Positions 1 through 5,612 of a stretch of 5,764 nucleotides of DNA are shown in pieces. The stretch is from Oligoflexales bacterium (GTDB lineage Bacteria > Bdellovibrionota > Oligoflexia > Oligoflexales > Oligoflexaceae): NCBI GenBank assembly GCA_015232735.1, contig JADFZC010000180.1, forward strand, positions 1 through 5,764, read 5' to 3'. The position numbers were made by a program, and so were the translations under genes. Every line of letters begins with the position of its first letter. The first letter of the stretch is position 1. The notes beneath the pieces were generated by a model, which was given only the letters and a program-made list of their open reading frames with translations, ran no database searches and had not been told where the DNA came from.

Positions 1-1107
1 TCCGTTTATGCCGCCGCCTTCATAACCAGATCCGGCGTAATCAGTTCCGTCCATGCGTTTGGAAAGTCGGCAATAGGGCCATGTTATTTAATATTTATCG
101 GGGCATGCGCAACAATTTGCTTTGCCCTTTATTTCCTGAGGTCGCATGTCATTTATGAGCCCGCGGAAGCGGGCTTCAACAGGATGGGAAAGGAGTTCAT
201 AATTTCCATTATGTTGTTCCTTATGCTGAGCCTTGCGGCGGTGGTTTTTCTTGGAACTGTTTTTCCTGTTATTTCGGAAGTGGTGAGCAGGCAGAAGATA
301 TCTGTGCAGGCGCCCTACTTCAACGCGTTTTTTCCCTATATCGGACTTGCGCTCCTTTGTATGCTGGGTTTGTCGCCTTTTTTCAGGTATCAAAGATCGG
401 GCCTGCATGTCAGAAATCGAAAAATGTTTTTTATTGCAGCCCTTTTTTCCATGGTTATCGCATGTGCGGTCATATTGTATTTTAAGGTGGTATCCTTCTC
501 ACGAGCCATATCGCTCTGGATAGAACTGCCTGTCATATTTGTTTCGTCGTTTGCATTCTGCGCTATGATTTCCGATTATATATCAAAACTGCCCAGGGGA
601 AGGGAGCCTGTTTCTGTCTGGCTTAAAGACAGGGTATCCAGTCTGGGAACTCTGCTTGCCCACCTGGGACTTTTGATTATGGCCTTTGGCTTTCTGGGGA
701 ATTACAGGGTTTTTTCGAAGGAGGTGACCCTGTCGCCTGGAGGCAAAACCGCGCTTTCAGTCTATGAGTTTACGATGGCAGGCAAAGTGGAGGCAAGAAA
801 AAAGGATAATGTAACGATTATTGAAGTTCCAATCGGTATTGCCGGAGACCACGGAGAATCGTCGATGGTAATGCCGGCCCAGGCGGTTTATCCCACAAAT
901 GTCAAACAGACCTTCACGGAGGTTGCTGTGAAGGAAGGTATAGTTGAGGATATATATGTCGTCCTGAAGGATTGGGACAGGTCGTCTGGAAATTCTGCAA
1001 CTCTCAGCATAAATATCAATCCAACTGTAAGCGAGGTGTGGATTGCGGCATTTATAATGATTTTGGGCGTTTCCATTTCAATACTTAAGGTAAAGAGGCT
1101 CGATTGA
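1..1107 (+). CDS. ccmF: Cytochrome c haem lyase subunit CcmF, C-terminal part (5' end outside window)
   Basis: CcmF is the membrane protein of System I cytochrome c maturation that takes haem from holo-CcmE and, with CcmH/CcmI, attaches it to CXXCH motifs of apocytochromes on the periplasmic side. The reading frame is open from base 1 with no start codon needed; 368 codons are visible, so roughly the first 40% of a normal CcmF is missing. The first codons read FITRSGVISSVHAFG, the family's signature; its His (bases 52-54) corresponds to E. coli His303. A second conserved His lies in LLAHLG (661-663, matching E. coli His491). KISVQAPYFN near 295-330 is the usual periplasmic segment after a helix. 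Several hydrophobic helices follow, then a periplasmic domain (about 720-1020) and a last helix ending in KVKRLD. The stop codon overlaps or closely precedes ccmH, so the genes are probably co-transcribed. Identification is firm; the in-frame ATG at 184 is internal, not a start. Confidence 0.96.
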   Translation, partial: SVYAAAFITRSGVISSVHAFGKSAIGPCYLIFIGACATICFALYFLRSHVIYEPAEAGFNRMGKEFIISIMLFLMLSLAAVVFLGTVFPVISEVVSRQKISVQAPYFNAFFPYIGLALLCMLGLSPFFRYQRSGLHVRNRKMFFIAALFSMVIACAVILYFKVVSFSRAISLWIELPVIFVSSFAFCAMISDYISKLPRGREPVSVWLKDRVSSLGTLLAHLGLLIMAFGFLGNYRVFSKEVTLSPGGKTALSVYEFTMAGKVEARKKDNVTIIEVPIGIAGDHGESSMVMPAQAVYPTNVKQTFTEVAVKEGIVEDIYVVLKDWDRSSGNSATLSININPTVSEVWIAAFIMILGVSISILKVKRLD

Positions 1108-1151
1108 TTTTGAAGTTAAGAAAATTGTATGTCCCGTCAAGGCAAATATGC

Positions 1152-1634
1152 ATGTGTAAATCTTCTGCCAGGACATGGATCTTCGTATTTTTTTTGGCAC
1201 TGGGCTTTTTTCCGTCTTTCGGCGCGAACTCGGAGGAAGGCGCAGACACCGAACTTTTCAGGGAGATAGCAGGAGAGCTTCGATGCCCTTCGTGCAACGG
1301 TCTCAGCATTCTTGAGTCGGATGCCGATTTTTCCCTTCAAATAAGGAAAGAGGTTGAAAAGCAGATAGCAAAAGGAAAAAGCCGGGAAGAGATTCTGGGA
1401 TTTTTTGAGGACAGGTACGGCACATGGATTTTGAGGTCGCCTTCTAGCAAAGGTCTTCAAATGTTTCTCTGGTGGATACCTTTTTTCATTCTGGCAGCAG
1501 GACCCGCTGTTCTTTATGCTTATTACAGGGGACTGATAAAACCGCAGAATGCAGCGCCCGCCATGTCGGACGAGGAAATTTTGAGCCGGATGATGATCGA
1601 GATTGAAAATATGAAAAATGGAGGGAGCGCGTGA
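1152..1634 (+). CDS. ccmH: Cytochrome c maturation thiol-disulfide protein CcmH
   Basis: CcmH is a membrane-anchored periplasmic protein that keeps the apocytochrome haem-binding cysteines reduced and works with CcmF and CcmI. With the ATG at 1152 the protein has 160 residues: a signal peptide at about 1-25 (hydrophobic stretch WIFVFFLALGFFPSFGA), the redox motif LRCPSCNG with Cys45 and Cys48, the helical core RKEVEKQIAKGKSREEILGFFEDRYG, a transmembrane helix at about 104-124, and a short cytoplasmic tail. This is the short CcmH/CcmL type, not the long E. coli form fused to a CcmI-like TPR domain. An in-frame TTG at 1104 would overlap the ccmF stop (TTGA) and has AGAGG at 1094-1098, so it is a possible alternative start adding 16 residues. 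I prefer 1152 because it gives a compact signal peptide, with AAGG at 1139-1142 as a weak ribosome site. The 3' end overlaps the ribosome site of the next gene, implying coupling. Confidence 0.93.
   Translation: MCKSSARTWIFVFFLALGFFPSFGANSEEGADTELFREIAGELRCPSCNGLSILESDADFSLQIRKEVEKQIAKGKSREEILGFFEDRYGTWILRSPSSKGLQMFLWWIPFFILAAGPAVLYAYYRGLIKPQNAAPAMSDEEILSRMMIEIENMKNGGSA
1620..1627 (+). promoter_or_regulatory. Ribosome binding site that sets the CcmI-like start
   Basis: GGAGGGAG lies inside the last codons of ccmH and ends 8 bases before the ATG at 1636. It is the strongest Shine-Dalgarno match in the operon. It decides for 1636 over the in-frame ATG at 1618, which overlaps this purine run and has no comparable site of its own. 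Confidence 0.75.
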
Positions 1635-1635
1635 T

Positions 1636-1935
1636 ATGTTCACCGTGGCAATGTTTGTAAGCATCGCTCTGGTTTCGGTTATACTTCTGCCTTTTATAAA
1701 TTCACTTGGCAAAAGTGGGAAGGTTGCCGCGTTCGGCGAAAGCCCGCTGGAGAGCCTGATGAAAAGGAAGGATGGAATCCTTAGGACATTTGTCAGCATG
1801 GAGATGCGGTTTGAGAAAAGGGAAATTGATGAAAAGAGGTGGAACAGCATCAAGGCGCATCTTTGCAGTGAATACATCGCTGCGACTAAGAGAATGGAGC
1901 ATTATAAGAGGTTGTCAGGCTATGACGGGAATTGA
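1636..1935 (+). CDS. Short CcmI-like membrane protein of cytochrome c maturation
   Basis: The product has 99 residues. Residues 3-22 form one hydrophobic helix (FTVAMFVSIALVSVILLPFI), probably a membrane anchor with the rest in the cytoplasm. Residues 45-92 are charged and helical: KDGILRTFVSMEMRFEKREIDEKRWNSIKAHLCSEYIAATKRME. That pattern resembles the N-terminal part of CcmI proteins, where a helix is followed by a segment of the type 'E-x-D-x-x-x-G-K-(I/L)-x-x-x-x-Y/W-x-x-L-x-x-x'. It lacks the periplasmic TPR region that long CcmI uses to hold apocytochromes. The gene starts one base after the ccmH stop and runs 14 bases into the next gene, so it is firmly inside the ccm operon. The CcmI link rests on position plus this weak pattern; a generic one-helix accessory protein is the alternative. 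No gene symbol is given for that reason. Confidence 0.8.
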   Translation: MFTVAMFVSIALVSVILLPFINSLGKSGKVAAFGESPLESLMKRKDGILRTFVSMEMRFEKREIDEKRWNSIKAHLCSEYIAATKRMEHYKRLSGYDGN

Positions 1936-2605
1936 TGTTGCATGGAAAATATTCATATGCGTTTCATTGGGTTTCATTACCTTTTGCAGCGGTCTTGTTG
2001 CCTCACAGGTAAGCGCCACCGGGAAGCATGTCATGATTCTCTACCCGGAAATTGATACGCTTCATGTTTCTTACATGTTTCTTGCAGTCAACACGGATAC
2101 AAAACCGTTGTCAGGGAAGATCGATTTGCTTTTCCCTTCGGAGACGATCGACTTTAGACCCCTGCAAGGTGTAAGTCAAAGTGAGATAGAGGCAAAGGGA
2201 AAGGGTGAGTATGTCATAAGCAAACTCTTTAACCCCGGAAAAACGTATATCGCTATTTCCTTGATATTACCGGCTAAATATGGAGTGGCGGACATGTCAT
2301 TCAAGGCAGCGGGTCCCGTATCTATACTTGCCTTTTATACGGCTCATGGTACTCTTTCGTATCCTTCTTATCCTGAAGGATTCTCTTTCTCGCAAAGCGT
2401 CGATTTTCGAGGTGAGAACTACGATGTTCTTGAAAAGAGCGATATAAGGTCCGGCGAGGTGTTCGGGATAACGGTGGGCGGCATAGCTGAAGGACGCGAT
2501 AGATTTTTTTTGCTTGGAATTGTCACCATAGGTGTACTTCTGATTGCGTCATCTGTCCTGACATTTCTTACGATTGCCAGGTTCAATTCCGGCGAGGCCT
2601 TTTAA
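1922..2605 (+). CDS. Exported membrane-anchored protein of unknown function in the ccm operon
   Basis: I do not recognise a family. From the ATG at 1922 the protein has 227 residues. Residues 9-33 look like a signal peptide (WKIFICVSLGFITFCSGLVASQVSA). Residues 35-190 are alternating hydrophobic and polar, rich in G, S, T and aromatic residues, which suggests a beta-rich periplasmic domain; it starts with a run like VMILYPEIDTLHVSYMFLAVNT and contains KPLSGKIDLLFPSETIDFRPL, reminiscent of immunoglobulin-like or carboxypeptidase-regulatory folds. Residues 196-217 form a C-terminal membrane helix followed by a 10-residue tail. No CXXC or haem-binding CXXCH is present, and the only cysteines are in the signal peptide. 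The start overlaps the previous gene by 14 bases, with AAGAGG at 1906-1911 as ribosome site. The frame stays open back to 1772, but that extension lies over the CcmI-like gene and would bury the signal peptide. Location suggests a role in cytochrome c maturation. Confidence 0.85.
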   Translation: MTGIDVAWKIFICVSLGFITFCSGLVASQVSATGKHVMILYPEIDTLHVSYMFLAVNTDTKPLSGKIDLLFPSETIDFRPLQGVSQSEIEAKGKGEYVISKLFNPGKTYIAISLILPAKYGVADMSFKAAGPVSILAFYTAHGTLSYPSYPEGFSFSQSVDFRGENYDVLEKSDIRSGEVFGITVGGIAEGRDRFFLLGIVTIGVLLIASSVLTFLTIARFNSGEAF

Positions 2606-2606
2606 G

Positions 2607-2612
2607 AAAGGA
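2607..2612 (+). promoter_or_regulatory. Ribosome binding site for the 93-residue membrane protein
   Basis: AAAGGA ends 8 bases before the ATG at 2621, the ideal spacing. An in-frame GTG at 2615 is only two bases away from the purine run and so is unlikely to be used. Confidence 0.6.
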
Positions 2613-2620
2613 ACGTGATC

Positions 2621-2902
2621 ATGAGCAATAAATGGTTTTTCAGGATTTTAATGGCAGTCTGCCTTCTGTTGATTTTGTCAAGGGGTGGATTTGCGGCATT
2701 TGTTCCGCTGATAAGATTCATAATTATTTTTGGCGCCATATATTTTCTTTTCACACTGATAAAAAGGGGAGCGCAATTCTCGCAGCTTTTAAAGAAAATG
2801 GAGTCGTTCCAGAAAGAAAACCGCAAAAATTCCGCAGATTATACTACCATTGAGATCTGTGCAAAATGCGGTCATGAAAAAGGGCCGCGGCATAGGTGCT
2901 GA
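2621..2902 (+). CDS. Small two-helix membrane protein with C-terminal Cys/His cluster
   Basis: The product has 93 residues and is not recognised by family. Residues 6-20 and about 24-48 are hydrophobic (FFRILMAVCLLLILS and FAAFVPLIRFIIIFGAIYFLFTLI), giving two short helices or one hairpin in the inner membrane. A basic, Lys/Gln-rich linker follows (49-72). The last 15 residues carry C80-A-K-C83-G-H85 and H91-R-C93, a CXXCGH...HXC arrangement typical of a small zinc ribbon or zinc knuckle; the protein ends on the final cysteine. A metal-binding role is inferred from that spacing. The gene begins 15 bases after the preceding stop and is the last gene of the ccm run, followed by the perfect inverted repeat at 2923. 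It may be a membrane-tethered metal or protein-binding adaptor for the maturation complex, or simply a neighbour. Confidence 0.82.
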   Translation: MSNKWFFRILMAVCLLLILSRGGFAAFVPLIRFIIIFGAIYFLFTLIKRGAQFSQLLKKMESFQKENRKNSADYTTIEICAKCGHEKGPRHRC

Positions 2903-2922
2903 TTTGGGACGGGATCCTTCGT

Positions 2923-2995
2923 GCCTGTTGACATTTCGTCATCGTCGTCAAGGCCCACTTAGGTCCATGACGACGATGACGAAATGTCAACAGGC
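2923..2995. repeat. Perfect 28-bp inverted repeat with 17-base loop
   Basis: The arm at 2923-2950 (starting GCCTGTTGACATTTCG and ending CATCGTCGTCA) is exactly complementary to 2968-2995, with 2951-2967 as loop. Pairing breaks at both outer ends (T2922 against C2996). A few more pairs are possible in the loop (GG 2952-2953 with CC 2965-2966). The arms contain a near-repeat of GTC/ATC triplets. It begins 20 bases after the stop of the last ccm-operon gene, so an RNA copy could form a very stable hairpin that ends or protects the operon transcript. No T-run follows, so it is not a classic intrinsic terminator. Perfect arms of this length are also what a dispersed palindromic repeat or miniature mobile element remnant would show. 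Confidence 0.9.
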
Positions 2996-3136
2996 CCTCG
3001 GAAAACCTCAGGATGACGTCTTCCGGGTCTCTGATCTTAGGTCATTTGGTCCGGAAGGTGCAGACAGGATATTTTCAAGTAAGGTCCATGGCTTTTGCAG
3101 TCTAAAAAAATATTCTGTTTTCGGTTTTTCATTTTA

Positions 3137-3165
3137 TTACAAAAACAAAAAGACTCTGTTATACT
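3137..3165 (+). promoter_or_regulatory. Candidate extended -10 promoter for the solute-binding protein gene
   Basis: TATACT at 3160-3165 is preceded by TG at 3157-3158, giving an extended -10 element TGTTATACT. A weak -35, TTACAA, lies at 3137-3142 with a 17-base spacer. The predicted transcript would start near 3172, leaving about 64 untranslated bases. A consensus TATAAT at 3190-3195 also exists but has only poly-A where its -35 should be. No operator-like palindrome is evident. Confidence 0.4.
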
Positions 3166-3235
3166 GCAAAAAATAGCATTGGAACGATTTATAATTTTTT
3201 GATTGAACTTAATACTTTTGCGATGAGGTTTTTGA

Positions 3236-4042
3236 ATGTTTGACAGGATTTCAATAATCATATCTTTTCTGGTTTTTTCTTTATCAGCTGCACTTTTTTC
3301 TCAAACAAAGCAGCCGCAGGTATGCAACAAAAGGGAACTGATTATCCCCTGGGAGGAATACAGTCCATATCAGTTCAGGGAGAATAATGTCGTAACCGGT
3401 ATCGATTATGAAATTTTAAACGAAGTGTTGAAAAGAATGAACTGCAGGTACGTGGCCCCTGTCAGTCCATGGAAAAGGACACTTGCCGGCCTTGAAACAG
3501 GCGAGGTCGATATAAGCGGTTCAGCCAGCATAACGGAAGACCGAAAGAAATTTGCGTACTTCTCAGACAGCTATGTGATTTCCCAAAACGTCATGTTTGT
3601 CCAGAGGGGTGAAGGTTCCAGATATGACTTCAATTCATTGAAGGATGTCCTAAATGCTCCAAAGGATTTCACCGTCGGTGTTACAAATATGTACGAATAT
3701 GGCGATGATTTTGCCGCTGCTTCAAAAGATCCAAAATTCACCTCTCATCTGGTGACAAGCCAGAGTGAGGATATAACGATGCGCATACTGATCAATAAAA
3801 GAATAACCGCCGCGATTGCCAACAAATACACAGGTCTTTGGTTCGCGAAGGGAATGGGCGCACTGGATAAGATAGAAGTTCATAAAATGAAGATATCGGA
3901 AGATCCATTGACCTTCATTTTCTCAAAAAAGTCCATAAACGAAGATTTTGTGAAACAGTTCAATGCGCATTTGAAAGCCATCAATGCCGATGGAACGTTG
4001 AAAAAGATAATAGAAAAATTCACTGCTGTGAAAGACAAGTAG
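3236..4042 (+). CDS. Periplasmic family-3 solute-binding protein (amino-acid-binding type), no transporter partner nearby
   Basis: The product has 268 residues, the usual size for the bacterial extracellular solute-binding protein family 3 (two-lobed periplasmic proteins that bind amino acids or related small molecules). Residues 1-22 are a signal peptide (MFDRISIIISFLVFSLSAALFS) without a lipobox cysteine, so the mature protein should be soluble in the periplasm. Lobe 1 begins ELIIPWEEYSPYQFRENNVVTGIDYEILNEVLKRM. The segment PWKRTLAGLETGEVDISGSASITEDRKKFAYFSDSY (78-113) is the family signature; Arg103 in TEDR is the expected ligand-carboxylate contact. Lobe 2 includes FTVGVTNMYEYG and the C-terminal helices NEDFVKQFNAHLKAINADGTLKKIIEKF. 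At the place where classical members have Asp for the ligand's amino group (x-D-A-x-x-x-D), this protein reads ITAAIAN, with Asn196. GAGG at 3225-3228 is the ribosome site. No permease or ATPase gene adjoins, so it may be an orphan binding protein or sensor. The ligand is not predictable. Confidence 0.92.
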   Translation: MFDRISIIISFLVFSLSAALFSQTKQPQVCNKRELIIPWEEYSPYQFRENNVVTGIDYEILNEVLKRMNCRYVAPVSPWKRTLAGLETGEVDISGSASITEDRKKFAYFSDSYVISQNVMFVQRGEGSRYDFNSLKDVLNAPKDFTVGVTNMYEYGDDFAAASKDPKFTSHLVTSQSEDITMRILINKRITAAIANKYTGLWFAKGMGALDKIEVHKMKISEDPLTFIFSKKSINEDFVKQFNAHLKAINADGTLKKIIEKFTAVKDK

Positions 4043-4068
4043 TCTCTGGCGCCTGAAACGCAAGAGAC
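4042..4068. terminator. Hairpin overlapping the stop of the binding-protein gene
   Basis: GTCTCT (4042-4047) pairs with AGAGAC (4063-4068); after one mismatch GCG (4049-4051) pairs with CGC (4059-4061), leaving a 7-base loop. It begins at the last base of the stop codon and sits in the convergent gap before thiI. There is no T-run on either side, so a terminator role is inferred from place alone. Confidence 0.35.
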
Positions 4069-4070
4069 AT

Positions 4071-4100
4071 ATCCTGGCGAGCCACCGGCTCGCAAAGGAT
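4071..4100. terminator. Hairpin in the convergent gap, possible bidirectional terminator
   Basis: GCGAGCC (4077-4083) and GGCTCGC (4087-4093) form a G/C-rich 7-bp stem with a 3-base loop. A second helix, ATCCT (4071-4075) with AGGAT (4096-4100), extends it below a small internal loop. It lies between the + strand binding-protein gene and the end of thiI on the - strand, so it could stop transcripts from both sides. Neither side has a clear U-run, which weakens the intrinsic-terminator reading. Confidence 0.5.
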
Positions 4101-4122
4101 CTGTCCGAAAACTTTAAAAGTA

Positions 4123-5571
4123 TCAGAACCTCTCGCTGTATGCCTTCAACGATTTGGAACCTCCCTTGAAACTGTATGCCTCATAACCTGATTTCTGCAT
4201 TTTTTCCGCGGCTACGGCAGTCTGAAGGCCAAAGGGGCAGTAGAGTACGTAGGTCTTGCGTTTTTCCATGGTTTTGTACGATGAAAGCAGGGATTCAAGT
4301 TCAATATTGACAGACCCGGGAAAGTGCCATGCATCATACTGCATTTTGTCCCGGCAGTCGATTACCGCGGCGCCATCGGGAATGTTTTCGGTAAAAAGAT
4401 ACTCCGTTGCAAGCTCGTTGCTGTCGATTTCGTTTACCATTATCTTTTTGCGTCCGGCCACGGCGTCGGCATATAATTTGGGATCGATCTTGTCTTCCTC
4501 TTTTTGCGCCTGATTAAGGGTGGATTTTGTTTTTGGGTTCTCCTGGCTTATCTGACAATATTCCTGTATGTGCTCGCTGAATACGTATGTACCGATTTCG
4601 ACCGATTTCCTTATAATCTCATCCTTGTTGTAGCCGATAAGCGGCCTGAGAACAACTCTGCTGCTTGCCCTGTCTATCGCTGCCAGGTTGTAAAGGGTCT
4701 GGGAAGATACCTGTCCTGCGGATTCACCGGTTATTATCGCTGGTATCTGTCCTATTTCATCTGCGAGAAGGTTTGCGGTCCGATACATGGCCCTCTTCAG
4801 GACTATCTGGGGAAATCTCGCTCCCACGTTCGCAGTGATCGATTTTATGATTTCGGAAAAATCGAGTGTATACAGTATCCCTTCGCTTCCATAGGCCCAC
4901 TGTTCCATAAGCGCCTTGACGACGGACAGCGTTGCCCTTTCGTATGCAATTCCCGCAAGGTTGCAGAATAGAAAATCGAGGTCGATTCCCCGTTTCATCA
5001 TGAGCCATGCCGCAACAGCTGAATCAAAACCGCCGGAAATAAGGCACAGCGCCCTTCCCTCGACTCCAAGGGGAAGCCCTGACGGCCCTTTTATCCTCTC
5101 GCTGAAAAAGAAAGCTCCTTCCCTTGATATGAGAAGCTCTATTTTGACCTCCGGATTTTTTAATTTTACTGAAGCGGCCTGGTCCCTCAGTACATCTCCG
5201 AGCCTGTTCTCAACGTCTTTGGACGTGAACCCCTCGACCATGTTCCTTTGAGCCCTTATGCAGAATGATTTTCCTTTTACCTTGTCTCTGTAGTTTTCAA
5301 AAGCGATCCTTGACATGTCGTCAAGATCGGGTTTCCCGACGTACTCGACAGGAGAGATTGAACCGATTCCGAAAATTCTGCTCAGGACAGAAACAGCCTC
5401 TTCGGATGAGACCTCTATAAAAAGCCTGTTCCATTCCCTTCGAATCCTGAATTCCACTTGCGAGCGTTTGAGGGCAATGTCTATATTCCTGATAAGTTTT
5501 CTCAAAAAACGGGCTTTCACCTTGTTTGATTTGAGGTTGATTTCCGATGATAGTCTGACTAGAACAAGCAT
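4123..5571 (-). CDS. thiI: tRNA 4-thiouridine synthetase / thiazole sulfur carrier ThiI with rhodanese domain
   Basis: ThiI adenylates U8 of tRNA and transfers persulfide sulfur from a cysteine desulfurase to make 4-thiouridine; forms with a rhodanese domain also supply sulfur to ThiS for thiamine thiazole. The 482-residue product is the long E. coli-like type. The N-terminal ferredoxin-like region (1-55, LVRLSSEINLKSNKVKARFLRKLIRNI) is followed by THUMP (about 60-165), the PP-loop SGGFDSAVA at 179-187, the second nucleotide/tRNA motif TGESAGQVSSQT at 281-292, and a rhodanese domain (about 385-482). Cys445 in LYCPFGLQ matches the persulfide Cys456 of E. coli ThiI, and Cys339 in EYCQIS matches its disulfide partner Cys344, so both catalytic cysteines are kept. 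The ATG is preceded by a TGGAGA-type site about 11 bases upstream. The gene lies 41 bases behind coaX on the same strand and probably shares its transcript. Confidence 0.96.
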   Translation of the reverse strand: MLVLVRLSSEINLKSNKVKARFLRKLIRNIDIALKRSQVEFRIRREWNRLFIEVSSEEAVSVLSRIFGIGSISPVEYVGKPDLDDMSRIAFENYRDKVKGKSFCIRAQRNMVEGFTSKDVENRLGDVLRDQAASVKLKNPEVKIELLISREGAFFFSERIKGPSGLPLGVEGRALCLISGGFDSAVAAWLMMKRGIDLDFLFCNLAGIAYERATLSVVKALMEQWAYGSEGILYTLDFSEIIKSITANVGARFPQIVLKRAMYRTANLLADEIGQIPAIITGESAGQVSSQTLYNLAAIDRASSRVVLRPLIGYNKDEIIRKSVEIGTYVFSEHIQEYCQISQENPKTKSTLNQAQKEEDKIDPKLYADAVAGRKKIMVNEIDSNELATEYLFTENIPDGAAVIDCRDKMQYDAWHFPGSVNIELESLLSSYKTMEKRKTYVLYCPFGLQTAVAAEKMQKSGYEAYSFKGGSKSLKAYSERF

Positions 5572-5612
5572 TTTAATTTAATCTCCAGTTTGATATTGCG
5601 CGTGAAGCGGTT

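Larger units (their letters stand above)
2903..3235. other. 333-base gene-free spacer between the ccm operon and the binding-protein gene
   Basis: No credible gene is present on either strand. The left part (2923-2995) is a perfect 28-bp inverted repeat. The middle (3000-3100) has a small 7-bp complement pair, CTTCCGG at 3020-3026 and CCGGAAG at 3051-3057. The 9-base word AGGTCCATG, present in the hairpin loop region at 2961-2969, recurs at 3082-3090. From about 3101 to 3235 the sequence turns strongly A/T-rich and holds the likely promoter of the downstream gene. An open frame crossing the whole area has no protein-like character. Confidence 0.8.

Noticed and set aside
184..1107. ATG at 184 as a gene start
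   Set aside because: The frame is open upstream and encodes the CcmF signature with the conserved His, so the ATG is an internal methionine.
1137..1877. 246-codon open frame on - opposite ccmH and the CcmI-like gene
   Set aside because: The + strand frames encode a recognised CcmH and tightly coupled partners; the antisense product has no recognisable domain.
1772..1921. 50-residue N-terminal extension of the unassigned exported protein
   Set aside because: It lies inside the CcmI-like gene in another frame, would place a signal peptide in mid-protein, and has no good ribosome site, whereas the ATG at 1922 has both.
2937..2950. GTC/ATC triplet run as a microsatellite
   Set aside because: Only a few imperfect units, and they are explained as part of the inverted-repeat arm.
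2850..3176. 108-codon open frame on + across the inverted repeat and spacer
   Set aside because: It overlaps the 3' end of the 93-residue gene in another frame, passes through both hairpin arms and an A/T-rich promoter region, and has no ribosome site or protein-like pattern.
3179..3201. Sigma-54-like promoter around TTGGAACG
   Set aside because: The downstream TTGC half of the -24/-12 consensus is missing.
4504..4971. 155-codon open frame on + opposite thiI
   Set aside because: thiI is a complete, clearly recognised gene on the other strand; this is its antisense shadow.
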